Source: Bolinopsis microptera
Lineage: Eukaryota > Ctenophora > Tentaculata > Lobata > Bolinopsidae
DNA: 60,000 bases
Assembly (NCBI RefSeq): GCF_026151205.1
Contig: NC_087082.1
Coordinates: 7,201,908 to 7,261,907 of the forward strand
Direction of reading: 5' to 3'
This document shows positions 49,565 to 60,000 of this stretch, piece by piece (positions within the stretch are counted from its first letter, which is position 1; every line of letters begins with the position of its first letter). Both the position numbers and the translations under genes were made by a program. The notes below the pieces were generated by a model. That model searched no databases. It saw nothing but the letters and a program-made list of their open reading frames with translations, and was not told the origin of the DNA.

Positions 49565-49690
49565 TATGGATAGGTGTATCGGAGGTTCCTAATGGCTGTT
49601 TTACGATCTAAAGCATTGAAAGCATGGAAAGCATTGAAAGCATCAACAAGCAGGATTGCTTCTGTGGATTCGTCTTCAAATATGCCGTGT
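49565..49690 (-). pseudogene. PHD-RT retroelement, second copy, palm fragment
   Basis: Minus strand reads FEDESTEAILLVDAFNAF, homologous to FEDPETEAIILVDAENAF in the first copy, followed by LDRKTA. A short tandem duplication (GCTTTCAATGCTTTCCATGC) repeats the NAF codons. It belongs with 47870-48410. Confidence 0.55.
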
Positions 49691-49970
49691 TATTTGTGTA
49701 TTCCTTGCCAACTCCTCATGATTTTGTCAATTTTAATTCGAGCTGGTTTATTACATTCTGGCGTTCTACCAATGTTAGTTCTGTCGCCCTTTTGGTATTT
49801 TAACCTTTAAAAAAGTTTTGTCAAAAGACCTAATTTAACTTTGCTAAATTTACTAAAATAACTCCCAGTTAAGTTGCAATTCAATTACAAGATGTTGCAT
49901 GAAGCTGATTATAGTAGGAAAGAGCTGCATGACAATGAACAATGTTCAAACATTGCAGAAAAGATAATAA

Positions 49971-50500
49971 TTAAAGAAGTAAATGTATAAAATATACGTA
50001 ATTTGAACGATATGATGAACATATCGCATAACACGTACTAACTTGTACTGTTACAGTACGTAACACGGGGTTGCTAGTAATCAGCACTGGAAAAGTTTCT
50101 ATTTTGGGCGGATTGTTGGGGACAGTGGTAATCCCGGTTTCATTAGCGTTGAAGAGTCTGTGTGGCAGAAATTTTCCCGTTTCTATAAGCCCCTTATAGA
50201 GATCGAAAAACTTCTTCACATTTACAGAATTGAAGCTTTTAGCTCGTGCAGCTGAGGTGTTTTCCGGTTTACGAAGGGAAATCTCCGGGTGTCGGCGAAA
50301 AAAATCATATAACCACGACTTGCCGGCCATCTTATTCGCTTTACTAAACTTATGGGGTACATTGTTTAACTCAGCAAGTTCGAATGCTAATCAACGAACG
50401 TCTTCTAAAGTTAACCCAAATAATGCTGCTTCCATTTCCAAAATGTGTTTTACCAGCAACTCTTCAATTGGGGCAGGCAAAACAGATTTTCATGTTCCCT
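49971..50500 (-). pseudogene. pogo/Tigger-type transposase remnant
   Basis: Minus strand: IEELLVKHILEMEAALFGLT (start of the CENP-B-type HTH), one in-frame stop, then LAFELAELNN, MAGKSWLYDFFRRHPEISLR (HTH core) and KPENTSAARAKSFN, then LFNANETGITTVPN. The usual NxDETG catalytic motif reads NANETG, so the first catalytic Asp is lost. The DDE domain then breaks off about 30 residues later. Clearly non-functional. Confidence 0.75.
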
Positions 50501-52571
50501 AACATTTTCTCTGACAAACGTAGGGCAAGAAATTGTAATGAGGTTAACTTTCTGTCATGACTTGAGCTGGAACATTCCTTTGATCCCACGGTCGTAATAT
50601 TATCAACACCTCAAATTAGTTTAGAGATTTAGTGATCTTTATATGTACTAGTTTCAGTGGGATAGGTGTCTACTTCCCTAATTCCACATATTTCCCAAAA
50701 CTTCTACTGTCCCATTTGAGGAACTATCCCATTTGACGCCTCCTTCCCCTACTTCATAATACACAGCTACTTACTAAACTGTCATGTGAACCCTACCCAG
50801 GTTCTTAGGTAACAGGCTGTTAGGATGGTTATAATATGGATAACATCACAAATGATACGTCACTGATTGGGCCATGTGATGTGATTCCTGTGGGAGGCCG
50901 GAAGGAGAGGTTCCTAGTTGTCGGTCACCGGAGCCACTGCCTGACTAACCTGTGATTAGAGTTTGACTGACTCTATGATTGAGGCAGAGAGTATTTTCTG
51001 AGTTGTTGAGATTCTGAGTATCCTTTGTTGGTGCTGGTTATAAGCTCTTGTTGTAAATGGTAGAAAGATAATTGCTGTCACCAAACTCATATACATGAAG
51101 GATAAGATACATATTACATAACCTCATTGAAAACATGTAACACAATACATACAGCAAGCGTCTAATTAAGTCTCAACAAAACTGATTGTACACATGCTAA
51201 AATGCTAACGACCCAATTACAGAACGTTATGATGCAATGATTAGTCCGTTAAGCCGTAATAATATGCATAAACACCTTTCCGTTATTAACATTTAAATGT
51301 AGTTCCTATAGTTCCGAGACTGCTCTGTAGTCTGTTACAACACTCCACTCATGACACGTTCTAAGAGTTACAATATTCTGGGTTTTCCGTCGAACATGTA
51401 TTGTTATTTGGATAGTTCGTCTAGCTTGACTAAATACCTTAGAATTAGCTCATATCTGCAATAGCATTATGAGCTAGGTTAAATGGCGCCTATACATATA
51501 ATACAGCGAAAAATATGTTAATAATTAATTTAATTCGTTAGAAATTTTGTAATTTCTTGAAAACAGACCTGCTTAGGTGTTAGGGGTCGTTTACAAATTA
51601 CGTAATCACTTTTTTGGACAATTTATAACCCCCCTCCCCCTATTGAGTCAAAATTACACTAGCGTAATCATTTGGAAACCCCCGGCCCCCCTCCCCCTCG
51701 GCTGATTACGAACGATATGCGAACGACCCCTTACACAGTCACAGTCAGTTTACACTCAATTCGATTATGATTACACTCAATAATAAAACATAGTTTTGAT
51801 CTGCCCACTGCCCAGTAACGTGTTTGCTTCTAGTTTTTGCCATGCATACTTGCATAGTAGTGTTTTTCGTATTTCACCCTCGTCGTTACGTTATAAGCGT
51901 TTGGTGGATGTGTTATCTTGTTTGTTTTATTGTGTGTACCGTAAAGTATAATTATACTGTATAATTAATAATTATACAGTATGATTATACTGTAAACCAT
52001 CAATTAATATGTTTTCACAGGCACTCATTTCAGCGATTTAAAAAAGTGAATCATCTTCTAAAAGTGGATTATAAAAATTCAATTAAATGAGTCACAACTC
52101 ACAAGCGATTGATTTCGCAGCACAAATTCCCACCGTCTTGCTTTGCTGACCCTCAAGTACTTTACGTCGTTCGCATAAAAATATCAGCACTGCTTTCGGA
52201 TCAAACTGTTATCTAATACAGTGTACTATTCACGACTAGCTATACTATAGCTAAGCTATAGCCCCAGCATTTCCCACTCTGATGCATGAGCAATTTTATT
52301 TGATCAGAATGTGGTGTTGTGTATGTGGGGGTTTGTTTAGCAGCCACCCCCCCCCCCCCGCGCCCTTGTTTAGCAGCTGCACAGTACACATGGTTAATAT
52401 GTCGTGATAAGTGATAACATAATTATCTATATTCTTTTAGTTTGACTGAATATTAACTATTAGTAATATAATTATTCACCTAAATGAACTTCCCAGATTG
52501 AAAATATAAATGTAAGAATGCAACAGACATTCTTTAGTGTCGGCTCGAAATTATAAAGGGTGGCTGGTGCC
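50501..52571. other. Intergenic region upstream of the anoctamin gene
   Basis: AT-rich, with one MITE (51583-51730), a small TATAATTATAC-rich palindromic stretch (51945-51985) and a poly-C run (52348-52360). No gene recognised. Confidence 0.5.
51583..51730. mobile_element. PIF/Harbinger-like MITE with TTA target duplication
   Basis: 148 bp flanked by TTA on both sides (51580-51582; 51731-51733). Ends GGGGTCGTT... and, inverted, AACGACCCC, with a second inverted motif TTACGTAATCA / TGATTACGAA. Two C-rich blocks are in the middle. A 3-bp TTA duplication and short G-rich TIRs fit PIF/Harbinger. Confidence 0.6.
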
Positions 52572-55500
52572 ATGGCAGGGGTATTAGATACGGACACCCT
52601 AAGTACAGCTCAAAGATGGAGAAAACTCAGACAAAATTACAAAAAGTGTGCCAAGCAGGTGAATATTAGAAATACTTTTCAGTCAAATCGCAGATCTAAA
52701 TATTAATTACCAGAATTTGCTGTAAAACACAAAGTAGCGGTAATACCCCGCTAACTGGGAATGTTCAGATGATTTGTGGCGTGTTACCTACCTAGTGTTA
52801 GTACAGTTGTAATGCTTACTTATCATTTTCAGTTGATGGCGGATGTAGTAGGAAAACTGATCAACTATGAGCCTTGGTCAGATGAAAAGAATAATAATAT
52901 CGACTTTGTGCTTGTCTACAAACCCGTGGAGAAGAAAAGAAACTCCCAGTGGACAGCAGCTAAAGGTTAGATTCTAATCAACAAATACAATATCCAAACA
53001 CGTGACACTTTTGATGTAATATGTTTTAAAGCAAGCTCTGAGTTTTGCTTGCTGGCAAAATAATATTTGGTTCAAACACTATACAACAAACGGTTGATAA
53101 GTTTTCAGCTAACAAACCCTCAGTGGATCGTGATCCCAGACTAATAGATAAGGAGGACTATGAGAGGTCGAAACAAGGAGACGAACAAGCCGACATGAGA
53201 ATTGAGTACATAAAGCTTCTCCGGGAAAATGGCCTTGAAATAGAAATTGAGGTTTATTGTCTTATTTTCTTAGTTCTCCCTTCTTAAGATCAGGAACGCT
53301 TTCAATCTTTGATTTTATTTGCATAGCAGAGTGTGTCTTAAAAAAGGTTATTTTAACCACCCCTCCCCTCCCCCCACCCCCCGTGTTATCAACATAATTT
53401 TAAGATATTCTTCAGAATTTTTGTTCCAAGTTTGAGGAGTATAGAGCGATCAAAATATGTGGAACCAATTTTACTATGGACTTTTGGGCAGAAAAGTTCC
53501 TGCTCATGAAACCAGTCGAGCCACCCTTAGGTGAGTGAGAGTTAGGAATATTTTGAAAAGGATCAGCAAATGAGCATATAAGATGATTCATGATCCTTTA
53601 ATATCTAATCTTTTATCTCCTAAAATGTTCTGTCTATAATCTTTTATCTGTCCCAGGATCTGTTCTGCTCCTGAAACACGAGATGACGGTGGACAAGATG
53701 ATAGCCATGTACAATGAGAGTCTCTACAAACTACCACCACCACCAGAACATGATGATATAGAGGGTTCTAATAGGACATTATTCCTTCCATCTAGGTATG
53801 TTACTCCGACCTTGAAATCAGTAAAGGATTTTATACACAAGTTCAAGCCAGAATCTCATGATGCGGAGGAGAACTTTGAATCAAAATTAAAAGCGCAGGT
53901 GATTTCATATATTTATTCTTAATATTAATAACTTAATAAGTCAGAATTGATTCTTTAAATATGGATATATTATTATACACTCGCTTGCTGTTGTGAGTCT
54001 GATCGAATTGATGAATTCAGTTGGAGAACGTCAAGAAAGAAGCCTTCTACAAAAAGTCAGATGCGTTCATACAGCTTATCTCTCAAAACGAATGGCACAG
54101 CAAGCTATGGATTACCAAAATAGAGAACTTCATCTTTGATGCCTTATATGGGCACGATCCCAGGCTTAAGTTAACTAAAGACAATCCACTGACCAGGTTC
54201 AATTCTTGTTGAATATCTAATATATAAGTAATTCTGGAGATATCTGAATCCAAAGACTATAAAGAATGTTCATTAAAATGTATGACTCGAATCTCGATAT
54301 TCTTATCGGCCATATGATTCAGTTTAAAAGCAAGCATATGAATGCTTTTCATACAAGTTACAACAAAGTCTTCAGTAGCCTGGTTTGGACAGACTTTTAG
54401 TTTATATATAGTTGATATATATAATATCAACTCACCAATATTTCTCCATCACAGAGCCATTCGAGCGCCGTTCAAGGTATCCAAAGGAAAACAGTTTCTC
54501 GGTCACGACGATCCTACTAAATTTTACACCGCTTCAGAGCGAGCGTTAATGGTAAAATCCATAAGGAGTTTTTAATCGGAATATATCATTTAAAAATAAG
54601 TGAAAAATTCTAGCTTTTCGTCTTAAAAGCTATACATGCAACTATGTTTCTCACAGGTATTCAGGATTCTCGAAAACCCAGAGACAGATGACGAAAAACA
54701 AAAGAAATGTCGAAAGTTAACTGAAAGCCCAGAATTAGATGACAATAAAGCAGAAAAAGATTATAAGCTGAGCGATATGTACCAAAAGGGGTGTTTTGAA
54801 ACAGCATATCCGCTACATACTGGAGGGTATAAGATTAGATGTGATGTCTCTGAAAAAAAACAAAAGTGGAGTGAGATCAACATCGAAAGTATGGCACTTG
54901 TCTCTTAACTTTTTACTCTGAAAGATCAGATTCTGATAACAGTTAATTTCATTTCCGGCAAGATCAGCAGTAACAGTTCTCTCTCCTCGCCCTCAGAACA
55001 GATAGACATGAATCCCAGACAGTTACTGCGGTACTTTTGGAGCTCGTCCAAGATGAATTTGAAGTACCAACCCCTCAACATCGTGAGAAACTACTTTGGT
55101 TCTGGTACTGCCATGTATTTCGCTTATATCGGTAAGTACACTACACTTTTTGGCACTTTTTCAAAATTATGCATTCTTCTGAAACAACTAAATAAATCTA
55201 TAAATACAAGTCTGAACGTTTTGTAGTAGATGAATCACTTTAATACCAAGCCAGTCCCCACTAAACCCGGTCTGTGTATTCCAGGATTCTACAACATGTC
55301 CCTGGTGATACCTGCTATAGCAGGAACTGCTGTTTTCATATACGGTCTGCTGCAGATGACTTGGACTGACACAGCACGGCATATTTGTGAAAGCGAGGAA
55401 AAATATTTGATGTGTGCGGACTGCTATATAGATGGAACCTGCAACGCTACTTATTTGTCAGACTATTGCTTCACTACCAGTGTAATAATCCAACCTTAAA

Positions 55501-57583
55501 GTCATTCACCTTTCATTGTATAATTAATCATTATAATCCTGGATCTTTACATTTTTTGGTTTGTGCAACCAGTGATAATTTTAGACAGGATACGTATTAC
55601 GTTAGACGCTGCCCTCATCGTGATGATGTTGAATTATTGATTCTCTGTTCTAGATAACGAGCGTGGCTAACAACGGTGCAGTTATAGTTTTTTCTATAAT
55701 CATGATGATCTGGTTAGCGATGTTCTTGACGTTTTGGAAGCGGCAGCAGAGTAGTATAGCGCATAGTTGGGGTACAACTAATAGTGGAAGCGCTTCGGTA
55801 AGGCAACTGACTTCAAGAAATATTAATATTCATATCAATTTGTTAATGTGAGCTGCGTGAGCTCATCATCTCTGTTGGAAGTCAAATTGTGATGTTTACA
55901 CTTTGCAAGATATACTAAGTTCACTCTGCGTTCAGGCAGAAGTGAGGGTGAAGTACAAACTGACCGATACAAACGTGTTGCGATACAACCAAATTACGAA
56001 GAAAAGAGAGCAGCACATAACCTTTCTCCATAGACTTCCCAAATACATCCAAGCCTTCACTTTCGTCGCTATATTTGTAGGTTCAAATTACTATTTCTGA
56101 TACACCGACCCCATCTGGCAAACTTATTTAAATGCTTTTCCAAAATTTACAGATTTTATAACTCCTTTTCCTGACTGCAGCTGGCAATAGCTACACTGAC
56201 GACCCTCACAATAACTGTCTACAACTACTCGCTGAGCGTTTCGATACAAAGGGCCAAGGATTACAACCCTTTTACCAGAAAATATGCTAATGAGATTGCT
56301 ATTTGTGTGACAGGAAGTCTCAGCGCTACGCTTATCATCTGCCTATCATACGTGAGTGTTGAGTAATATAATAAATTAGTTTTAGGTTAATGCAAAATTT
56401 TACACAAGGGCCCGTCCCCCAGATCCCGTTATTTTTCAGTTTCAGTAAGGAATTCTGTCATAACAGCGAAATGAGGACCGAGATTTAACTCTCGTATTAC
56501 AGATTACTTGATGCATTGTTTAAAAGTTCTAGATAAATATATTATAATGAATCGGATACGCTACTAGTTACCATAGTTACACTACCAGATAATGTTACCA
56601 GGTGTACAGGATAATAGCGAACAAGTTAACGGACAGGGAGAACCACAGAACACAGCGTGATCACGACAATCATCTTTCTTTTAAAATTTACCTGTTTGAG
56701 TTTGTCAACTACTACAGCACTCTGTTCTATATTGCCTTCATCAAGGGAAAGTGAGTATGAGGAGCCACTTAGTGATGATAAATCTTTTATATTGCTGAAT
56801 TGCTTTTAAGTCTCGTTTGGATCAGACAATGATGAGATACTATTTCAGTGTAACGTCGCCAGCAGACCCGAGGTATTTATATGGCAATTCAATGAAGATA
56901 GAGGGCTGCGCTCCTGGGGGCTGTATGAGCGAGGTAACTCCTTTTAAAGTCTTCTCTCTGAATCATGCGTCATCTGATTATAAACTCCCTGCTTGTTTAG
57001 ATAACGAATGACATGCGTTCATCTGATTATAAACTGTCTGCTTGTTTAGATAATGAGTTACTCTATGTAACTATGGTAACTAGTAGTGTAACTATGGTAA
57101 CTAGTAGTGTAACTATGGTAACTCCTTGCTTGTTTAGATAACGAATGATAAACCCCTCGCAGGTATCAATACAGATGATAATGATCATGTCAGTGCAACG
57201 AATTGTTCCGATACTGAAGGATATAATCAGAACCCTGAATATAAACAGGATTAAGGAGGAAATGAAGTTTAAGTTACTTTCTCCTTTTGTTGACTGCTGT
57301 AAATTCACTCAAAGGTGGAAAGACATGGCCGAACAAATTCTTAAAGACTTGAACAGTGAGTATAAGCAATTTGTTATATTATTAAACAAAACCTTAATAT
57401 GGTTCTTGAATCATTATACTTTTTATCAACATTGTCCAGTTAGTATTGGGTTGTTAATTTTACGTTACAATTTTTAACTCAATTTAATATCTCCAGAAAA
57501 CAGATCTCAATATGTTCAAGATTTCGAACTTGCTGAACCTACAGAGATGTACCAGGAGTATATCAATAACATCATTCAGCTTG
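52572..57583 (+). CDS. Anoctamin / TMEM16 family membrane protein, exons 1-17 (3' end outside window)
   Basis: Exons 52572-52658, 52833-52965, 53109-53251, 53416-53530, 53657-53898, 54021-54196, 54455-54551, 54657-54888, 54997-55131, 55285-55481, 55654-55797, 55936-56076, 56181-56351, 56602-56750, 56849-56933, 57163-57355 and 57497-57583 join in phase, giving about 842 residues. The cytosolic N-terminal domain (IDFVLVYKP; RIEYIKLLRENGLEIEIE) is followed by FETAYPLH, YQPLNIVRNYFG, FYNMSLVIPAIAGTAVFIYG (TM1), a Cys-rich loop, FSIIMMIWLAMFLTFWKRQ (TM2), more TM segments and the signature LTDRENHRTQ then FEFVNYYSTLFYIAF. Family members are Ca2+-activated chloride channels or lipid scramblases. 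The Ca2+-site helices TM7-8 would be encoded beyond the LINE in intron 17. The exon 8/9 and 10/11 junctions are chosen by phase. Confidence 0.88.
57002..57150 (+). repeat. Short tandem duplications in anoctamin intron 15
   Basis: TCATCTGATTATAAACT...TGCTTGTTTAGATAA occurs twice (56970-57005, 57020-57055), followed by three copies of GTAACTATGGTAACTAGTAG (57070-57122). Confidence 0.7.
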
Positions 57584-57675
57584 GTAAGTTGGTCTTGTAA
57601 TTGTTTATAAATGCCGAATGATTTTTTTTACAAAGATTAAGAATACAATTTTAATTGCAACAGTGATTATTCTCA

Positions 57676-60000
57676 CACATCACTTACTTACTTGTACTTG
57701 ATTAGGTCTCCTCAATCATTCGAGTGGCCTGCACCAATGAACTCCCGTTTGTGACGTATCATCTCCCTCCAAAGTTTTCGGTCACTAGCCATCTCGCTTG
57801 CTCCTTCTAGGTCTATGTCAGTGTTTCCTGTAAACGCTGCAGCATCTTCCAGCAAACATTTCATCCAGTTCTTTCATGGACGGCCCCTAGATCTTCTCCC
57901 ATGCGCAGGGGTCCAGTTAAGCAGGTACTTAGGAAGCCTAGTGTCTGGCATTCTGGTGACATGGCCAAACCAACGCAGGCGGTTTGCTCCTATGAACGTC
58001 TCTACTGGATTTATCTTTGCACGCTCCAGCACTTCAGAGTTTCTAACCCGATCGAGCCATCTTATCCTAAGTATTCTCCTCAAGCAACGCTGATGGAACA
58101 CCTCAAAGCGATGTAGCTGCTTTTTGGTTGTGTTCCAAACCTCACTACCATATAACAATATTGTCAAAACCGCTGCCTTATAAATCCTGATCTTTGTATA
58201 AGACTGGATGTTGCGGTTTTTCCATATATTACTCAGTTGATTGAAGGCTCCGGAAGCTTTCTGAATCATAGCTGACAGCTCACGGTCGATAGTACCGTCG
58301 CTGGAAATAATTGTACCTAAGTACGTAAAGTCACTAACTTGCTGCACTGGCGTGTCTTCAACAGTGATGTTCACTGTGGCTTCTTTCGTGTATGGCCGTT
58401 GAGAGGTTGCTTTACCAATGACCATAGCCTCAGTCTTTTTACCATTGATTCTGAGACCTCCCTGGGCACCATACATACACAAAAGGTCAGTTGTTTCTTG
58501 AAGACCTTCCTCGCTGTTATCCAGTACAGCCATGTCATCTGCATAGTCTGTATCTAACACAGTGATATCATCAACAAGCGGACTGATAGATCTTTGAAGA
58601 ACCGCTCCGTGGGACACCACTTTGTTGCTTTCTGTTCTCTCAGCAGCCACATTGAGGCAGACATTAAAAAGTGGGGGACCCTGAATGTCTCCTTGGCCAC
58701 TGCCTGAACTTACTTCAAACCATTCTGATAGTTCACCATTGTGTCTAACAGCACTGACAGTTCCATTAAAGAATGCCTGTATTATTCGAATGTATTTACA
58801 TGGCAGGCCATAATGACTGAAAGCTTTCCAAATATAATTCCTGTCGATAGAATCAAAAGCTGCCTTGAAGTCCACAAAATTTACATACAGGGGGAGATTA
58901 TATTCAATGCAGTTATGTATAATAGTGCGGAGTGAATAAATCTGATCAATGCATGATCTGTTCTTTCTGAACCCACACTGATTGTCTCGTAGCAAACTTT
59001 CTAAACCGTCACTCATGCGTTGTAAAATGATGATTTGATACAGTTTCGATGCTGTAGATCTTAAAGTGATCCCCCTATTATTGGAGCAATGAGAGGTATC
59101 ACCCTTCTTTGGTACAATTATCACGATGCCTTTCAACCAGTCGTCAGGCACTGCTTCTGAATTCCAAACTTTAGAGAACAATTTCTCCATCCTATCCACA
59201 AGACCACTTGCCCCATACTTTAACTGCTCATTAGAGATTTCGTCAATCCCAGCACTTTTGTGGTTCTTCAATTTTTTGAGACAGTTTAAAATCTCAAGTC
59301 TAGTGGGGGGACCATCACCATCACCAAGATACGGAAAGCATGGAACCACTTCAAGATGGTCCAGGTCAGACAGATCCGCATTCGTGGGAGGAGGGTTTAA
59401 TAGCTCCGAAAAATGTTCTCCCCATCTCTCTCTCTGAGCAGAGGGATCAGCAATCAACTTCCCGGATTTGTCTCTTACAGCAGTTGATTTTCGATTCTTC
59501 TTACCGGACAGTGTTTTTATCCGTTGCCAGACTTCCCTTTGCCGGCCATGGACAGCAGCTGTTTCCAGATCTGCTGCAACTCTAAGAGCCCAATTCTCGT
59601 CGTCTTTCCTGCAGCTCTTTTTGACAAGTTTGTTGGCCCGAGAATACTCGCTCCTATTGTTTTTGTCACTAGGCGCCATCTGTTTAATCTTACTGCGTTC
59701 TGCAATAAGGCTTTTTGTCTCCTGAGACAAATGCTGCTGCTTTCTGCGCCGGGGGCGCTCACCCAGTACCTCCATAGACACTTCTTTAATAGTATCCTTA
59801 ACTAATGTCCATTCTCCATCAAGATTCTCCTCCATTGGTAGGCAGCTAAAACGATTTTGAAGAGCAATGCAGTACTCTTCAACCTTGGACTGATCTCTAA
59901 GATTCTCAATTGCTGGAGATTTCCTACGAGAGGCGTTCATTTTTTGAACTGCCATAAGTTTGACTCTAAATTGGCCCCGAACCAAATAATGATCGGAGCC
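57676..60000 (-). mobile_element. RTE-like LINE, antisense in anoctamin intron 17, runs off right edge
   Basis: 3' end with an (AAGT)n-type tail on the minus strand (57680-57697, CACTTACTTACTTGTACTTG), followed by a 3' UTR and the long RT frame. The fragment at 5340-5604 carries the same tail and C-terminal motif, so the family is present at least twice. Antisense to the host gene. Confidence 0.8.
57874..59985 (-). CDS. RTE-like LINE reverse transcriptase (endonuclease part outside window)
   Basis: 703 residues without a stop. The frame is open up to the window edge, where GSDHYLV at the last bases is the end of an APE-type endonuclease, so the true start lies beyond base 60000. RT motifs: GIVIIVPKKGDTSHCSNNRG, CGFRKNRSCIDQIYSLR, YVNFVDFKAAFDSIDRNYIW, SGSGQGDIQGPPLFNVCLN and DTDYADDMAVL (catalytic). 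The C-terminus is characteristic (TILLYGSEVWNTTKKQLHRF, RLRWFGHVTRMPDTRLPKYL, HGRRSRGRP). Clade assignment to RTE-like is from motif memory only. Intact RT suggests recent activity. Confidence 0.88.
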   Translation of the reverse strand: MVRGQFRVKLMAVQKMNASRRKSPAIENLRDQSKVEEYCIALQNRFSCLPMEENLDGEWTLVKDTIKEVSMEVLGERPRRRKQQHLSQETKSLIAERSKIKQMAPSDKNNRSEYSRANKLVKKSCRKDDENWALRVAADLETAAVHGRQREVWQRIKTLSGKKNRKSTAVRDKSGKLIADPSAQRERWGEHFSELLNPPPTNADLSDLDHLEVVPCFPYLGDGDGPPTRLEILNCLKKLKNHKSAGIDEISNEQLKYGASGLVDRMEKLFSKVWNSEAVPDDWLKGIVIIVPKKGDTSHCSNNRGITLRSTASKLYQIIILQRMSDGLESLLRDNQCGFRKNRSCIDQIYSLRTIIHNCIEYNLPLYVNFVDFKAAFDSIDRNYIWKAFSHYGLPCKYIRIIQAFFNGTVSAVRHNGELSEWFEVSSGSGQGDIQGPPLFNVCLNVAAERTESNKVVSHGAVLQRSISPLVDDITVLDTDYADDMAVLDNSEEGLQETTDLLCMYGAQGGLRINGKKTEAMVIGKATSQRPYTKEATVNITVEDTPVQQVSDFTYLGTIISSDGTIDRELSAMIQKASGAFNQLSNIWKNRNIQSYTKIRIYKAAVLTILLYGSEVWNTTKKQLHRFEVFHQRCLRRILRIRWLDRVRNSEVLERAKINPVETFIGANRLRWFGHVTRMPDTRLPKYLLNWTPAHGRRSRGRP

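Noticed and set aside
58741-59805. Plus-strand frames over the RTE-like LINE
   Set aside because: All are shadows of the intact 703-residue minus-strand RT frame.

Overview
This is eukaryotic, almost certainly invertebrate metazoan DNA. Host genes are split by short GT-AG introns and encode animal proteins: a DTWD2-type tRNA-modifying enzyme, a C2H2 zinc-finger protein, the Golgi small GTPase ARFRP1 and an anoctamin/TMEM16. More than half of the window is transposon-derived. The mixture (CR1-like and RTE-like LINEs, a Penelope-like element, piggyBac, pogo/Tigger, hAT-like, Harbinger-like MITEs, and a PHD-finger reverse transcriptase family) would fit a cnidarian or another repeat-rich marine invertebrate. 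I cannot name the species.

Layout. 1-12261 is one old PHD-finger + reverse-transcriptase element on the minus strand, broken by two insertions. The larger insertion (2595-11623) is a giant inverted-repeat (foldback) element with a 6-bp target duplication, and it carries an intact CR1-like LINE in its right arm. 12412-14562 is a second, truncated CR1-like LINE. 16509-28402 is a gene cluster on the plus strand: DTWD2 (no intron), a five-exon zinc-finger gene and the five-exon ARFRP1 gene. Introns of the two spliced genes are swollen by minisatellites. One of these minisatellites is built from the end of an ARFRP1 exon plus its splice donor. 30382-35310 is the 3' half of a Penelope-like element split by a second giant foldback element (31206-34818). 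35686-37385 is a hAT-like element with an 8-bp target duplication, long inner inverted repeats and a FLYWCH zinc-finger ORF. 41500-45400 holds piggyBac and other transposon debris plus an unassigned ORF. 45755-47390 has two minisatellites. 47870-50500 contains a second decayed copy of the PHD-RT family and a dead pogo/Tigger transposase. 52572-57583 holds 17 exons of an anoctamin gene that runs off the right edge. Its next intron contains an RTE-like LINE (57676-60000) in antisense orientation.

The host genes show no operon-like link and act in separate processes: tRNA modification, transcription, Golgi trafficking, and membrane ion/lipid transport. The strongest new signals are the two giant palindromic elements, each sitting inside a different reverse-transcriptase gene; the PHD-RT family itself; and the exon-derived array of about 39 potential splice donors in ARFRP1. 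Parts of 25270-28060 look like uncorrected long-read consensus and should be treated with caution.
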